64,000 nt of DNA from G963662655 sp963665015 (lineage in GTDB: Bacteria; Cloacimonadota; Cloacimonadia; Cloacimonadales; JAIOQZ01). Of the stretch, positions 41,228 through 51,026 are shown in pieces (the first letter of the stretch is position 1; every line of letters starts with the position of its first letter). The stretch is taken from the NCBI GenBank assembly GCA_963665015.2, contig CAXXSY010000004.1:992001-1056000 (forward strand), read 5' to 3'. The position numbers were made by a program, and so were the translations under genes. The notes under the pieces are model-generated. The model was not told the DNA's origin, made no database searches, and saw nothing but the letters and a program-made list of their open reading frames with translations.

Positions 41228-41263
41228 ATTTCTCCATAATATTGACTTTACCATCAGTATTGT

Positions 41264-42250
41264 TCAGTCAATAGAAAACATTGAGAGAATCCGCTCCACA
41301 TCCACACATTCATATACAAACGTCGAGCGAAAGCCGTCGAAGCAGACCAGCTTGAGGTGCGATCTGCCGTGCTTTTTATCGGAGCGGAGAATCGTAGCGC
41401 CGTCCGAGCCGATCCTTTTCAGGGCATCATCGTCGGGTTGTGACGGGAACTCGAACCAATCCAGCAGGGACGCGATACGCTGCTCGACGGAGTCCGATAT
41501 CCATCCCATTTCACGACTGAACGTCGCAGCATAACGGATGCCCATTGCCACCGCGATACCGTGCGGAACGGCGTAGTCGGACGCGGATTCGATCAGATGC
41601 CCGAAGGTATGCCCGAGGTTGAGTTTCGCACGCTCGCCGTGGTCATGTGGATCGATCCGGCAGTAGTGCAGCTTGCGGTCGATGGTGAGCCGGATGATGG
41701 ATTCGTTCGTCGGGTCCGCGCCCTCCAGAAGCAATTCGTAGAGCGGGTTTTCGTCGATGAGCGTCATCTTGACGATTTCGCCTATACCATCTAAAATCCT
41801 GGCAGGATCAAGGGTATCGAGGAACTCTCGAACGATGATAGTCTCGTCGGGAACGTAGAAGCTGCCGATGGCGTTTTTCATGCCCTGGAAATTCACGCCG
41901 TTCTTGCCGCCGATCGACGCATCGACCATCGCCAGGAGCGTCGTGGGTACGAGGGTCAGGTTGCAGCCGCGTTTCCAGGTCGCGGCAGCGTATCCTGCGA
42001 TGTCGGTCGTGATGCCGCCGCCGATCGCGTATATCGTGTGGTGCCGCGTGACATTCAGTGCGTGAAAGCGTTCGTAAAGTCTTTCGATCGTTTGGAGATT
42101 CTTGTCGTGTTCGGTAGCGCGAATCGGGATGTGGGGGAGACCTTCGAGCAGGCCTGGATACAGCTTCGATAGATTGTCATCGACGATGATAACGCAATCG
42201 TCACGACGCAGTCGATCTTCCAGGTCTTTCAGCGTGTTGATGTCGATCAT
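41264..42250 (-). CDS. aroB: 3-dehydroquinate synthase (AroB)-like enzyme
   Basis: The protein has 328 residues. NAD and metal-site motifs are GGGITTDIAGYAAATWKRG, VPTTLLAMVDASIGGKNGVN, GEIVKM, NLGHTFGHLIES and DKKHGRSHLKLV. In the HGEAVxxG motif the Glu is Ile (HGIAVAMG). The start was set at MIDINTLKDL, where ATG overlaps the upstream stop by four bases. It may be the shikimate enzyme or a sugar-phosphate cyclase of the same fold serving the glycan operon in which it is the last gene. Confidence 0.82.
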   Translation of the reverse strand: MIDINTLKDLEDRLRRDDCVIIVDDNLSKLYPGLLEGLPHIPIRATEHDKNLQTIERLYERFHALNVTRHHTIYAIGGGITTDIAGYAAATWKRGCNLTLVPTTLLAMVDASIGGKNGVNFQGMKNAIGSFYVPDETIIVREFLDTLDPARILDGIGEIVKMTLIDENPLYELLLEGADPTNESIIRLTIDRKLHYCRIDPHDHGERAKLNLGHTFGHLIESASDYAVPHGIAVAMGIRYAATFSREMGWISDSVEQRIASLLDWFEFPSQPDDDALKRIGSDGATILRSDKKHGRSHLKLVCFDGFRSTFVYECVDVERILSMFSID

Positions 42251-44679
42251 CGGATCATCGAGATGGTTCCCTTGCCAACCTGCCCGTCGTCGTTGTAAAC
42301 CACGTAGTAGTATATCCCGGAGCTGCATTCCTTACCTGCTTCGTTTCTGCCGTTCCATTCGAAGAAGCCGAAGTAGTTATGCTTCAGCGTCAGGATATGG
42401 CGCCCGGCGAGGTCGTAGATATTGCACTTCGAATTGGCGGGGAAGGCGAAATCGGAGCCGGGAAGGGTTCCGATCGCCGGTTTGCCGTTGACGATCGTGA
42501 GATAGTCGGCGGTCGAGGTCTCCGGGTAGTACGGGTTGGGGAACGCGGTGACGGTTTTGTCGTGGATCGTTTTGACGGGATTATTCGTCAGTCCGATATC
42601 CACCGAGTTCAAGCCCTCGGGCGTTCCGATGAATAGACGTCCGGAGATGGGTTCGTAGGCAAAGGCGGTGATGTAATTGGATATCAGCGGCGCGTTATCC
42701 GTGTTGTAGGATGTGTAGGTGTCCGTGTTTCCGTCGTATATGGTGATGCCGTTCGATTCGGTTCCGATCCACACGCGGTCGAACGGATCGGTGTAAAGAG
42801 CGGTCGGTCTTGTCGTGATCGAGCCGAAGAGTCGCTCTTCGTTCTCGAAATAGCGTTGATAGACTTCCCAGCTATTACCGTCCCATCGTTCGCGCTTGAT
42901 GGTGGTACCGAGTTGATACCAGTGGTCGAATTCATCCAGCACGAAGAGCCCGTTGGCGGAGGCGACCCAGTACTCGTGTTCCCAAGCGTTTTCGCGGTAG
43001 GTGATGGCATAGATTCTACCACTTCCGCCCAGTTCAGAGAATGGGGGAGAACTCCATCCTTCGATGCTGTCGTCGGTGGGAATGCCGTTACCTTCGAAGA
43101 TCATCAATCCGTCATGGTAGCTGCCGAACATCAGTTTGTCTTTTCCGATGTATGCAGTGATAGGATCGGCGTAGGACCAATCCGGTATGTGGAATGCTCC
43201 GACAATTTCGCCGTTGTACAGTACGTTGATACCGCCGCCGTTGCCGTAGGAGCAGACCCAGAGATCGGCGTTGTAGCCACCGCGATAGCCCGGATCGGGC
43301 ACGATATAGCTGATGGTTCTGTTCAGGAGACCGCTGTTGATGAGTGACCATGTGGGTTCTGTCGTCGAGTCGTCATAGATCGAGATACCCTCGTCCCATC
43401 CGTCGATGCTGCTGTACCAGGTGCCGAAGCATTTGCGGTTGCGGCTATCGACACCGACGCTGAACATGTTGTTGCTCAGGAGCGGGCTGTTTTCGACATT
43501 GAAATTGTGCCATGTATCGGTTAAAAGATCGTATCCAGAGACGCCACGGGTTCCACGACTGGTCATCGCGCCGCCGCGGTAGCCGTTCACGATCCAGACT
43601 TTCCCGCTTCTGTCAGGGGCCATCTGGGTCACGGTGTTGGCGATGATCGACTGAGGTTTGTAGTTTGTCCAGGTATCCTTCATCAGGTAGAATCCGTCAC
43701 CCCAGCTCCAAGCCGCGATGGAACCTTCGATGATCCTGAAACCCATCACCTTTGGGGATATCTCTTCGTCGCTCCAGGTGGTCGTCTCTCCGGTGGGAGA
43801 TATCTTCACGACGGCTGTCGGTTGAGTGTTTTCCAGAAGCAGATTGGTGTTGTCCCAGGTGCCGTAGCTGAACCAGACATTCTGATCGTCATCGACAAAG
43901 ACCGGATAGATCAGGTCGCTGTCCAGTCCTTCTTTCGAAGTATATTTCGTGAAATCCATGGAATGCGGGAAGTTGTCGAAGATGTAGAGGCCCATGTTCG
44001 ACGCGAGGGCGAGTTTGTTGCCGTTGACGGAGATATCCGCCATCGATGGAGCATCGTCGCTGAAAATGCCGTAGGGGACATGATGCCACGAGGCCACCTG
44101 AAGGAGCGAATCGACGTGGCAGTAGTCGATGCCCATGATGTTCCCGCAGACGATATAGCCGTCCTGTGTGACTTCCAGTTCCGTGACATCGGAGGCGGAG
44201 AGTCCGTTGAGGCTGGTGAAATCGTTGGTCTTCAGCGGGAGCGGGAATTCGTCGTTGCTGGTGAAAACGCTAAGCCCTTCGCTGGTGGCGACGAAGAGCT
44301 GATTTTCAAAGGTATCGACGTCCTGAACCTTCTCCGAGATCAAACCGGTCGTGCCGGTCAGCGGGATGTCGAATTCACCGTCGCAATACCGTTCCAGTCC
44401 ACCGGCGTTGGTTCCCGCAAGCACTTCGCCGACCTCATCGAATCCGGCCAGCGCGCGGATGTCCTGGCTCTTCAGCCCTTCGACATTGGTATAAGTGCGG
44501 ATAAACTCGCCGCTCTCGATATCGAACAGGACAAATCCACCCCATGTGGCTATGTAGAGGGTTCCCTCCTGCTCATAGATATCGAAGAGGTGCGTTGTAT
44601 TGGTGTGTGTCTTCCAGTTGCGCACAGCGTACAGCATCGCTGTTGACAGGATCAGGGACAGGATGACCAGCTTCTTCAT
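42247..44679 (-). CDS. Secreted two-component-propeller-like protein with C-terminal sorting domain
   Basis: The protein has 810 residues. After a signal peptide (MKKLVILSLILSTAMLYA) come many propeller repeats with the reg_prop look: LYIATWGGFVLFD, VLAGTNAGGLERY, LFVATSEGLSVF, KVWIVNGYRGGAM, RVWIGTESNGITIYDG, RLFIGTPEGLNSVD. The end is a FlgD-like/type IX sorting domain (TAFPNPYYPET, CNIYDLAGRHI, SGIYYYVVYND). It is coupled to the glycan genes on both sides. Confidence 0.82.
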   Translation of the reverse strand: MKKLVILSLILSTAMLYAVRNWKTHTNTTHLFDIYEQEGTLYIATWGGFVLFDIESGEFIRTYTNVEGLKSQDIRALAGFDEVGEVLAGTNAGGLERYCDGEFDIPLTGTTGLISEKVQDVDTFENQLFVATSEGLSVFTSNDEFPLPLKTNDFTSLNGLSASDVTELEVTQDGYIVCGNIMGIDYCHVDSLLQVASWHHVPYGIFSDDAPSMADISVNGNKLALASNMGLYIFDNFPHSMDFTKYTSKEGLDSDLIYPVFVDDDQNVWFSYGTWDNTNLLLENTQPTAVVKISPTGETTTWSDEEISPKVMGFRIIEGSIAAWSWGDGFYLMKDTWTNYKPQSIIANTVTQMAPDRSGKVWIVNGYRGGAMTSRGTRGVSGYDLLTDTWHNFNVENSPLLSNNMFSVGVDSRNRKCFGTWYSSIDGWDEGISIYDDSTTEPTWSLINSGLLNRTISYIVPDPGYRGGYNADLWVCSYGNGGGINVLYNGEIVGAFHIPDWSYADPITAYIGKDKLMFGSYHDGLMIFEGNGIPTDDSIEGWSSPPFSELGGSGRIYAITYRENAWEHEYWVASANGLFVLDEFDHWYQLGTTIKRERWDGNSWEVYQRYFENEERLFGSITTRPTALYTDPFDRVWIGTESNGITIYDGNTDTYTSYNTDNAPLISNYITAFAYEPISGRLFIGTPEGLNSVDIGLTNNPVKTIHDKTVTAFPNPYYPETSTADYLTIVNGKPAIGTLPGSDFAFPANSKCNIYDLAGRHILTLKHNYFGFFEWNGRNEAGKECSSGIYYYVVYNDDGQVGKGTISMIR

Positions 44680-45821
44680 TCTTGCTCCATATCTTGCTTT
44701 TTATTCAATAACGAAGAATCGACCGCTTTAGTTCCATTTTTTCCTTGCTTTTCCGTCGGAATTTGCCGATCGCGGAATTTGATGGTCACTTTTTTTACGG
44801 TACGTATCAGGTAGTAGAAGATAAACATGAGGAAAAGACTGAGGATCAGCAACAGGAGATTCATGATCCGGTCGGTGGCGAGCGAGAAACCGATCGCGAT
44901 CAGGCCGAACAGGATGGTGATGAAGTATATGATTGCCGCGACGGTTCGTTGGGAGAAACCGAAATCGAGCAGCTTGTGGTGCAGGTGGTCGCTGTCGCCG
45001 GAGAAGATATTCGCGGTTCTGCGGATTCGCCTCCCGATCGCCAGCAGGGTGTCGAACAGTGGGATGAACAGGACGACGATGGGGATCATCATGGTCATTG
45101 CGGTGACGCCCTTGGCGGGACCGACGCCCATCATGGAGATCGCCGCCAGGTTGAAGCCCAGAAAGAGGCTGCCCGTGTCGCCCATGAAGAGCTTCGCGGG
45201 GTGGAAATTGTAGCGCAGAAAGGCCAGGCATGTCCCGATGGTAATCAGGAGCAGATAGACTACAACCAGGTTCCGGTAGTGCAGTCCGACGGTGAACAGC
45301 GTGATCGAGACGATCGTGGCGATACCTGCGGCGGCGCCGTCGATACCGTCGATCAGGTTGATCGCGTTCATGACCAGCAAAAACCAGAAGAGGGTCAGCG
45401 GATAGGTGAGGAATCCCAGGGAGAGCGGGTCGCCGAACGGCGTCGTCAGGCTCTCGGTGCGAAATCCCATTGCGTAGGCGGCCGTGATGACCGCGATTTG
45501 CAGGATCAGCTTGTGCCAGGGGCGCAGTTTCCAGCGGTCGTCGATATAACCGATCAACAGGATGCCGGTGCTGCACGCGATCAGTGCCAGGATTTCCGGA
45601 TTCATGGTGAATCGATAGACGACGTATTGCAGCAGGACGGCGGGGATGCCGAAGGTGAAGCCGCCGCCGGTGGGTATTCCCTTCTTGTGGAGGCCCAGGT
45701 CGTGCGGTTGATCGATAAGGCGTAGCTTTCCGGCGATCCTGATGAAGAGCGGGGTCAGTCCCAGGGTCATCAGAAATCCGGAGAGAAACAAAAAGGCTCC
45801 AAGTAAAACCTTATGCATCAT
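44676..45821 (-). CDS. Polyprenyl-phosphate N-acetylhexosamine-1-phosphate transferase (WecA/TagO type)
   Basis: The protein has 381 residues and about eleven membrane segments. It has GGGFTFGIP, GYIDDRWKLRP, the catalytic NAINLIDGIDGAAAG, FNFHPAKLFMGDTGSLFLGF-like (YNFHPAKLFMGDTGS) and SDHLHHKLLDFG. It starts a lipid-linked surface glycan at the inner membrane. The His-rich loop differs from MraY. The start overlaps the GT4 gene by 11 bases (8 from the second Met), and the stop overlaps the next gene's ATG. Confidence 0.9.
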   Translation of the reverse strand: MMHKVLLGAFLFLSGFLMTLGLTPLFIRIAGKLRLIDQPHDLGLHKKGIPTGGGFTFGIPAVLLQYVVYRFTMNPEILALIACSTGILLIGYIDDRWKLRPWHKLILQIAVITAAYAMGFRTESLTTPFGDPLSLGFLTYPLTLFWFLLVMNAINLIDGIDGAAAGIATIVSITLFTVGLHYRNLVVVYLLLITIGTCLAFLRYNFHPAKLFMGDTGSLFLGFNLAAISMMGVGPAKGVTAMTMMIPIVVLFIPLFDTLLAIGRRIRRTANIFSGDSDHLHHKLLDFGFSQRTVAAIIYFITILFGLIAIGFSLATDRIMNLLLLILSLFLMFIFYYLIRTVKKVTIKFRDRQIPTEKQGKNGTKAVDSSLLNKKQDMEQE

Positions 45822-46920
45822 ACGCCTGTAAATACTCCTTCGTCATCCGGTCGAGCAGGAAATGCTCCTGAATCTTACGAATGGACTGCTTGCTCATGGA
45901 GCCGAGCGAGTCCCGCTTGTCCGTTAAAGTCGCAAGCAGTTCGATCAGCTTCTCCGGCTGATTCGTATCGACCAGATAGCCGTTGCTCGCATCGACCAGC
46001 TCGTTGTTGCCGTCGATGTCGGACGCGATCACCGGCAGACCGGCGTTCATCGCCTCCAGAATCGCCACCGGCAATCCCTCCCACAGAGAATATAACAGGA
46101 ATACATCGAATCGGTCAAGCCATTCCCGAACATTGTTCTGCCATCCGGGAAGCTCGATGCGGTCTTGCAAGCCGTTGTCCCGCACCATCTTCAGGCATGT
46201 GTCGAAATAATCGCCATCGCCCAGAAAAGCGAAACGAAGGCGCGGATTCCTCTTGCAGGCCTCGATCGCCGCCCGGATCGTGACAAGGTAGTTCTTCTGA
46301 TCCCAGAATCGTCCCACCGATCCGATAAGAAGCTCGTCGCCCGAGTAGTCGCGCTCTTTCCGCGGGATATCCACGACACCGTTGTAAATCGTGACCGTCT
46401 TCTCTTCCGCGATCACCTTTTTCGCGACTGCGTCCTTACGCTGGTTCTCGCTGACAAACACGACTTTATCGCAGAATTTTCCCGCGAAGCGCTCCGCCAT
46501 CCGATAGAAGCACTGCACCGGCTTCGGAAGGACGCTGTGATAGGGTACGCCATGCACGGTGTGGATCACGCTCTTCACGCCTGCGCGCCGTGCGGCGATG
46601 CGCCCGAGGACACCGCTCTTGGAGCCGTGCGTATGGACGATGTCGAACCGGTGCTTGCGCAGAAATCCGTAAATCTCGAAGAACGCGAGGATGTCCCACG
46701 GACCCAGCGCTCTGCGAAAGTGAGGGATAATCCGCTTGTTCAAGCCCAGCTTCTTTACTTCCTGCGCAAAGGCGTTGTCCTTGTCCTTCGAAGGTGCGCA
46801 CGCGATCCAAATCTCGTATTCGTTACGGTCCAGATGGTCGCAAATGTCCAGCGCGACACGCTGCGAGCCGTACAGCAATTGAAGCTGCACGATATGAAGA
46901 ATCTTCTTTTTCTCAGTCAA
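45811..46920 (-). CDS. Glycosyltransferase family 4
   Basis: The protein has 369 residues of GT-B fold. The N-domain has HTHGSKSGVLGRIAA. The C-domain has IGSVGRFWDQKNYLVTI, LPGWQNNVREWLDRFDVFLLYSLWEGLPVAILEAMNAGLPVIASD and the E-x7-E donor site. It is a retaining transferase, probably adding a sugar to the lipid-linked intermediate on the cytosolic side. It follows the double transferase after one base. Confidence 0.9.
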   Translation of the reverse strand: MTEKKKILHIVQLQLLYGSQRVALDICDHLDRNEYEIWIACAPSKDKDNAFAQEVKKLGLNKRIIPHFRRALGPWDILAFFEIYGFLRKHRFDIVHTHGSKSGVLGRIAARRAGVKSVIHTVHGVPYHSVLPKPVQCFYRMAERFAGKFCDKVVFVSENQRKDAVAKKVIAEEKTVTIYNGVVDIPRKERDYSGDELLIGSVGRFWDQKNYLVTIRAAIEACKRNPRLRFAFLGDGDYFDTCLKMVRDNGLQDRIELPGWQNNVREWLDRFDVFLLYSLWEGLPVAILEAMNAGLPVIASDIDGNNELVDASNGYLVDTNQPEKLIELLATLTDKRDSLGSMSKQSIRKIQEHFLLDRMTKEYLQAYDA

Positions 46921-46921
46921 A

Positions 46922-49300
46922 TCAAACCCGCTTTCTCAACAATTCGATCCAGTGCCGTAACTGACTTTCACGCGAATATTTGTCAATGTTGTTGTGCCCG
47001 GAAATAGCGCTCGACTTCACGCGCCGGTACATCGCAAGAAAATTCTCTTTGATCGACGCGATATCCTCCATCGCGCAGATGTCACGATATCCGCACTCCC
47101 TCAGGATTTCAGCCACCTCTCCATCCGGCGGAACCATCGCCAGGATTTCCCGACCGGTGCGCAGATATTCGAAGACCTTCCCGGTGAGGACGCCCTTTCC
47201 GCCCGGCGTGGCGACGAACAGAAGCAGAACGTCCGCTTGCATCATGCGCTCGATCGCCTTGTGGTGTTCCACCTGCCCATGAACATGGATGTACGATTCG
47301 AGCTCGGGTGACTGCAACGCGCGCATGGTCTCCGCGAAGTAGTTGCCGGTGAAGGTGAATTCGATATCGTTCGGCAGTCGCTCTTCGTGCTTCAGTTCCT
47401 TCAGCGCCCGGATAAAATAATCGACCTTCTGCAAGCCGTAGAAGTTGCCGAGGTAGTGGAACCGCACGATACCGTCGTTCGGCTTCTCATAAGATTTTTG
47501 GGCGAAATCACGCGCATCCCAACCATTGTACATGTTGACGGTCTTTTCCCGCAGCCATTCGCCGTGCCGTGCGATCAGCTTGTCTTTCATGTCATCTGCG
47601 GCGGTAGATACCAGAAACGCCCGTTTGAGCGTGGCGCGTTCCACAAACGTTGCCAGTGCGCGGTGCAGCGGGGTCAGGAAGCCGATGTAGGGGTGGTCGG
47701 TGTAGGAATCGCGGTAGTCGATCGCCAACGGTACGCCGGTGAAAACGCTGTACAGCAGTGCGGCGAATCCGCCGGTATAGGGTCCGGTTGTCGCCATCAC
47801 GGCGGAAGGTCGGGACTTGATCCGCAACGCCGCGAGAAGGGCGAACGGCAGCCAGCCGATCTTGTCGTCGATGGGCAGGATGCCGCGTACCAGGCGCTTT
47901 TTCCATTCGGCGGTATTGAAATAGACGTCCTTGCTTTTCCGCGAGGGGGCCAATCGCTTGAGGATCGACATCGGGTCCAGCGACGGGGTTCGAATCAAAC
48001 GGCGGTGTCCGCATTCACCGAGCATCCTGCGGTCGTGGGAATGGAACACGATGCCTTTGACCGAGATCACGTCGGTGAGGATGCCGACTTGTTTCAGATA
48101 ATGCACCATTTTGCAGGGACGCTGCACGCCGGATGCGCCCAGCGGTGGATAGAAGTAGGCAAACATGAGGAGCCGGCGTTCGAGCACGCTGTCTGCAAGA
48201 CGCAGGAGACGAGGCTCGATATGGTTCCATGTGAATTCGGTTCGTGCGACAGCCTTCGCGCGTTTGCCCATCTCGTCGCGCTCCGGTTCGTCCAGTTCGA
48301 GGAGTTGCGCAATCGCTTCTGCGACCGGCTTGACTTCGAATCCGACGCATGTGCCGACACGATGCTCATCCACGATCCGGCACATGATCGGCATGTCCTG
48401 CGCGACGACGGGAAGTCCGGCATAGAGGAATTCCATGAATTTCAGCGGTAGCGAATTCCAGTAGCGTTCCATGCGCGGGTCCATCAAGACCATCCCCACG
48501 CGAGCCTTTCGAATCAAGCGTGATGCCTCCGTGTGCGAGACCTGACCGCCGAAGTGGATGTGTTCCGATATCTGAAGCTGCTCGATCGTGTCGAAAAATC
48601 TTTGGCGGGTCTCGTTGCAGTAGAATTTTCCCAGGAACAGCGCGCGGATGTCCGGGAACCGTTCCTTGAGCTGTGAGACCGCGTGCAGGATGACGAGGAT
48701 ACCTTTCTCGATCAGCATACCTCCGGCATAGACCAGGTCGTATTGCTTGTCACCGTCCGGATCGGTATCGTTCTGCGGGATCGGGTAGTTGGGGCAGATG
48801 GCGAGGTTCTCCGTGTAGCGTCCGAATCGTTTAGCGATCACTTCGTTGACCGCGATGATTCCGTCCATCCGCTTCGCCAGCAGGTTTTCCAGCATCTCGT
48901 AAAAACGCTTGGCCGGGCGCTGAAGTGGCTTGGGGAAACGCTCGCCGAAGCTGTCGCCGTAGAACTCATGGCAATCGTAGATCAGCGCGGACTGCCGGTA
49001 TCGTCGCACGAACAGTGCTGGCAAGATGGTCTGCGGTTCGATGCAAACCACGATATCGGGCTTGATCTTGCAGGCGGTGCTGAACAGCTTGTAGAGCAGA
49101 TCGAAGCGGCTTCTCGCGGCGATGTGAACGGTTCGGATATGCTTTTCGTCGATTGTGTCCGTCTGCACGGGCGTGATGATAAAAACTTCGTGCCGACTGG
49201 CGAGCGAGCGCCCGAGCTTGTGGAATAGCCTGACATCGTCCCCGCGATGCGAAAGCGTCAGCATTACGACGCGTTTGCGATCATTCCGCGGTGTCTTCAT
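46922..49300 (-). CDS. Tandem double glycosyltransferase (two GT4-like enzymes fused)
   Basis: The protein has 792 residues in two GT-B modules. Module 1 is about 1-375: RVVMLTLSHRGDDVRLFHKL, YDCHEFYGDSFGERF, YAGGMLIEKGILVILHAV, SLPLKFMEFLYAGLPVVAQD. Module 2 is about 378-792: LLMFAYFYPPLGASGVQRP, DYRDSYTDHPYIGF, FHYLGNFYGLQKVDYFIRAL, VLLLFVATPGGKGVLTGKVFEYL. Fused transferases would add two sugars in series. The start overlaps the deacetylase-like gene by 20 bases. Confidence 0.85.
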   Translation of the reverse strand: MKTPRNDRKRVVMLTLSHRGDDVRLFHKLGRSLASRHEVFIITPVQTDTIDEKHIRTVHIAARSRFDLLYKLFSTACKIKPDIVVCIEPQTILPALFVRRYRQSALIYDCHEFYGDSFGERFPKPLQRPAKRFYEMLENLLAKRMDGIIAVNEVIAKRFGRYTENLAICPNYPIPQNDTDPDGDKQYDLVYAGGMLIEKGILVILHAVSQLKERFPDIRALFLGKFYCNETRQRFFDTIEQLQISEHIHFGGQVSHTEASRLIRKARVGMVLMDPRMERYWNSLPLKFMEFLYAGLPVVAQDMPIMCRIVDEHRVGTCVGFEVKPVAEAIAQLLELDEPERDEMGKRAKAVARTEFTWNHIEPRLLRLADSVLERRLLMFAYFYPPLGASGVQRPCKMVHYLKQVGILTDVISVKGIVFHSHDRRMLGECGHRRLIRTPSLDPMSILKRLAPSRKSKDVYFNTAEWKKRLVRGILPIDDKIGWLPFALLAALRIKSRPSAVMATTGPYTGGFAALLYSVFTGVPLAIDYRDSYTDHPYIGFLTPLHRALATFVERATLKRAFLVSTAADDMKDKLIARHGEWLREKTVNMYNGWDARDFAQKSYEKPNDGIVRFHYLGNFYGLQKVDYFIRALKELKHEERLPNDIEFTFTGNYFAETMRALQSPELESYIHVHGQVEHHKAIERMMQADVLLLFVATPGGKGVLTGKVFEYLRTGREILAMVPPDGEVAEILRECGYRDICAMEDIASIKENFLAMYRRVKSSAISGHNNIDKYSRESQLRHWIELLRKRV

Positions 49301-51026
49301 CGCTTGTTTCCTGCTCGACGGCTACCTTTCTGCCTGTCAGAACCGGGTCCAGCCTGATGGTGATGGTGGTTCCGGGCTTGACGTCCTTGAACCGGATATT
49401 CTTGCCTTTGAGTATGTAGTCGGCACCGTCGATGGTGAGGATTTTCATCTTGCCCAGCAGCTCCACCGTGAAGCGGTTTACGCTGTCCTGGACATAGATC
49501 ATGATCTCGTTGGGATTCTCGTATATCTGGATTCGTTCGCGCCGGTTCCACCACCTGGCGATATCGTGCATCGTGGCGATGTAGATATTGCCCTGGGTCA
49601 GCAGATCGATAGTATAATCGAGGAGCTTGTCGTTGTGCGGGATGTCGCAAAAATTCGAGGTGTTGAAGTCGAAGACGATGTGTCCGTTCACGTCGGTGAC
49701 GGACTGGATAAGCTTACGGATGACCATCTGCGATTTGTCGAGCGAGAGCGAGCGATGCCTGGAGAGCCTTGTGTGCTCGTCGCAGAATACGGGCTGCATC
49801 TCCACGAACTGGAAATGGCGCTTTGCGGCGAGCTTCTTCGTGTAGGGATTGTAGGGGTAGGCGATGCCGTTCTTGAAGCCGTTACGCTCGTTGAAAGCGA
49901 TCGTCGAGTCGTAGAGCATGTTCATCTTGTTGTGCAGCTCGGGCGTGATCTCCGCGTCCCACCGGTATCGATCCTGCCGGATACCGAGGTCGCGGATGTC
50001 GAACGTGTTGCGCAGCATGTCCTTGTGCTCTTTCATCTTCTCGCTCTTGTACTGCTCGAACGATCCCAGCAGACCGATATCATGACCGTTTTCGATCATC
50101 GATTTGACGATCTCCTGAAGGTCCTCGTCGTCGAGGGTGTAGTCGGCACCCGTCTTGCCCGTCTTCTCCACCGCGAAGAAGAAGGTCGATTTCAGTTTGT
50201 GTTCCCGCAGGATGTCGAGGATGGCGTCGAAATTCCAGTATTGCTCGATGTTGGTGAAAAGGTACTTGAACTTGCTGCCGAAGCTGCGCACCCATATTTT
50301 CCATTTGAGAGTCATGAAAAGCAGGAAGTCTTCGAAGAAAGACGCGATGAAGCGCGGGAACGTCCATTTCTGCAACCGGTTCACGGTGAACGTCAGGGAC
50401 GCCGCGGCTTCTTCTGCTTTGGGCCAGACCGCCTTGCGCAGCACGTATCCGGGTTGGCGCTCCATGGCGTGGTGGATGGTGCTGTCGATAAGCCACAGGA
50501 ACATGTTGATGTAGGGGAAGCTCGAATACGAGGTGAAGGGATAGGCGTCGTCGCGCACCCTTCCGAAAGCGTCTTTGCGGGAGCTTTCCTTCGCGCCGGA
50601 GTGGGACAGATTGAAATAGACGTTGCCGATCAGGTCGAAGAGGAATCGCCCGATGAAGTGCGTCTTGCCGATATTGAACGCGATGGGGCTGTTGAGGCTT
50701 CCCGACGCGAGTACCGGGACCGGCTTCTTCTCGAACGCGATTTCCTTCAGCATGGAATGGATGGTCTCGCGATCGAGCTTGGCCGGATCGTAGAGGTCGA
50801 TCTCCACGGGCGAATAGAAGATCACGCGATCCTCGCCCAGCAGCAGCAGTTCTTCGTCGGTCGGCTGCGTAAGGCTGTAGGCGAAGATGATGTCCTGCTC
50901 GCCCGCCTCGCTGCTCTTGCGAATGTACTTGTAGTTGTAGCCCAGCGTCTTGAATATAAAATCGAACGTGTAACGTATCTCACGCTGATACACGTCCAGT
51001 TTGTTATCGATAAATACCGAAATCAT
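49281..51026 (-). CDS. Polysaccharide deacetylase-like protein with DUF7033-type N-domain, probably inactive
   Basis: The protein has 581 residues. The first half (VYQREIRYTFDFIFKTLGYNYKY, FGRVRDDAYPFTSYSSFPYINMF) fits the DUF7033 domain that precedes NodB-like deacetylases. The second half has NodB-like strands (WNFDAILDILREHKLKSTFFFAV, ENGHDIGLLGSFEQY, IAYPYNPYTKKLAA). The metal-site DD/HDVD motif reads FTNIEQYW and the second His of GHEIGLH is Leu, so catalysis is doubtful. A small beta domain ends it. The start at 51026 overlaps the upstream stop (ATGA). Confidence 0.75.
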   Translation of the reverse strand: MISVFIDNKLDVYQREIRYTFDFIFKTLGYNYKYIRKSSEAGEQDIIFAYSLTQPTDEELLLLGEDRVIFYSPVEIDLYDPAKLDRETIHSMLKEIAFEKKPVPVLASGSLNSPIAFNIGKTHFIGRFLFDLIGNVYFNLSHSGAKESSRKDAFGRVRDDAYPFTSYSSFPYINMFLWLIDSTIHHAMERQPGYVLRKAVWPKAEEAAASLTFTVNRLQKWTFPRFIASFFEDFLLFMTLKWKIWVRSFGSKFKYLFTNIEQYWNFDAILDILREHKLKSTFFFAVEKTGKTGADYTLDDEDLQEIVKSMIENGHDIGLLGSFEQYKSEKMKEHKDMLRNTFDIRDLGIRQDRYRWDAEITPELHNKMNMLYDSTIAFNERNGFKNGIAYPYNPYTKKLAAKRHFQFVEMQPVFCDEHTRLSRHRSLSLDKSQMVIRKLIQSVTDVNGHIVFDFNTSNFCDIPHNDKLLDYTIDLLTQGNIYIATMHDIARWWNRRERIQIYENPNEIMIYVQDSVNRFTVELLGKMKILTIDGADYILKGKNIRFKDVKPGTTITIRLDPVLTGRKVAVEQETSDEDTAE

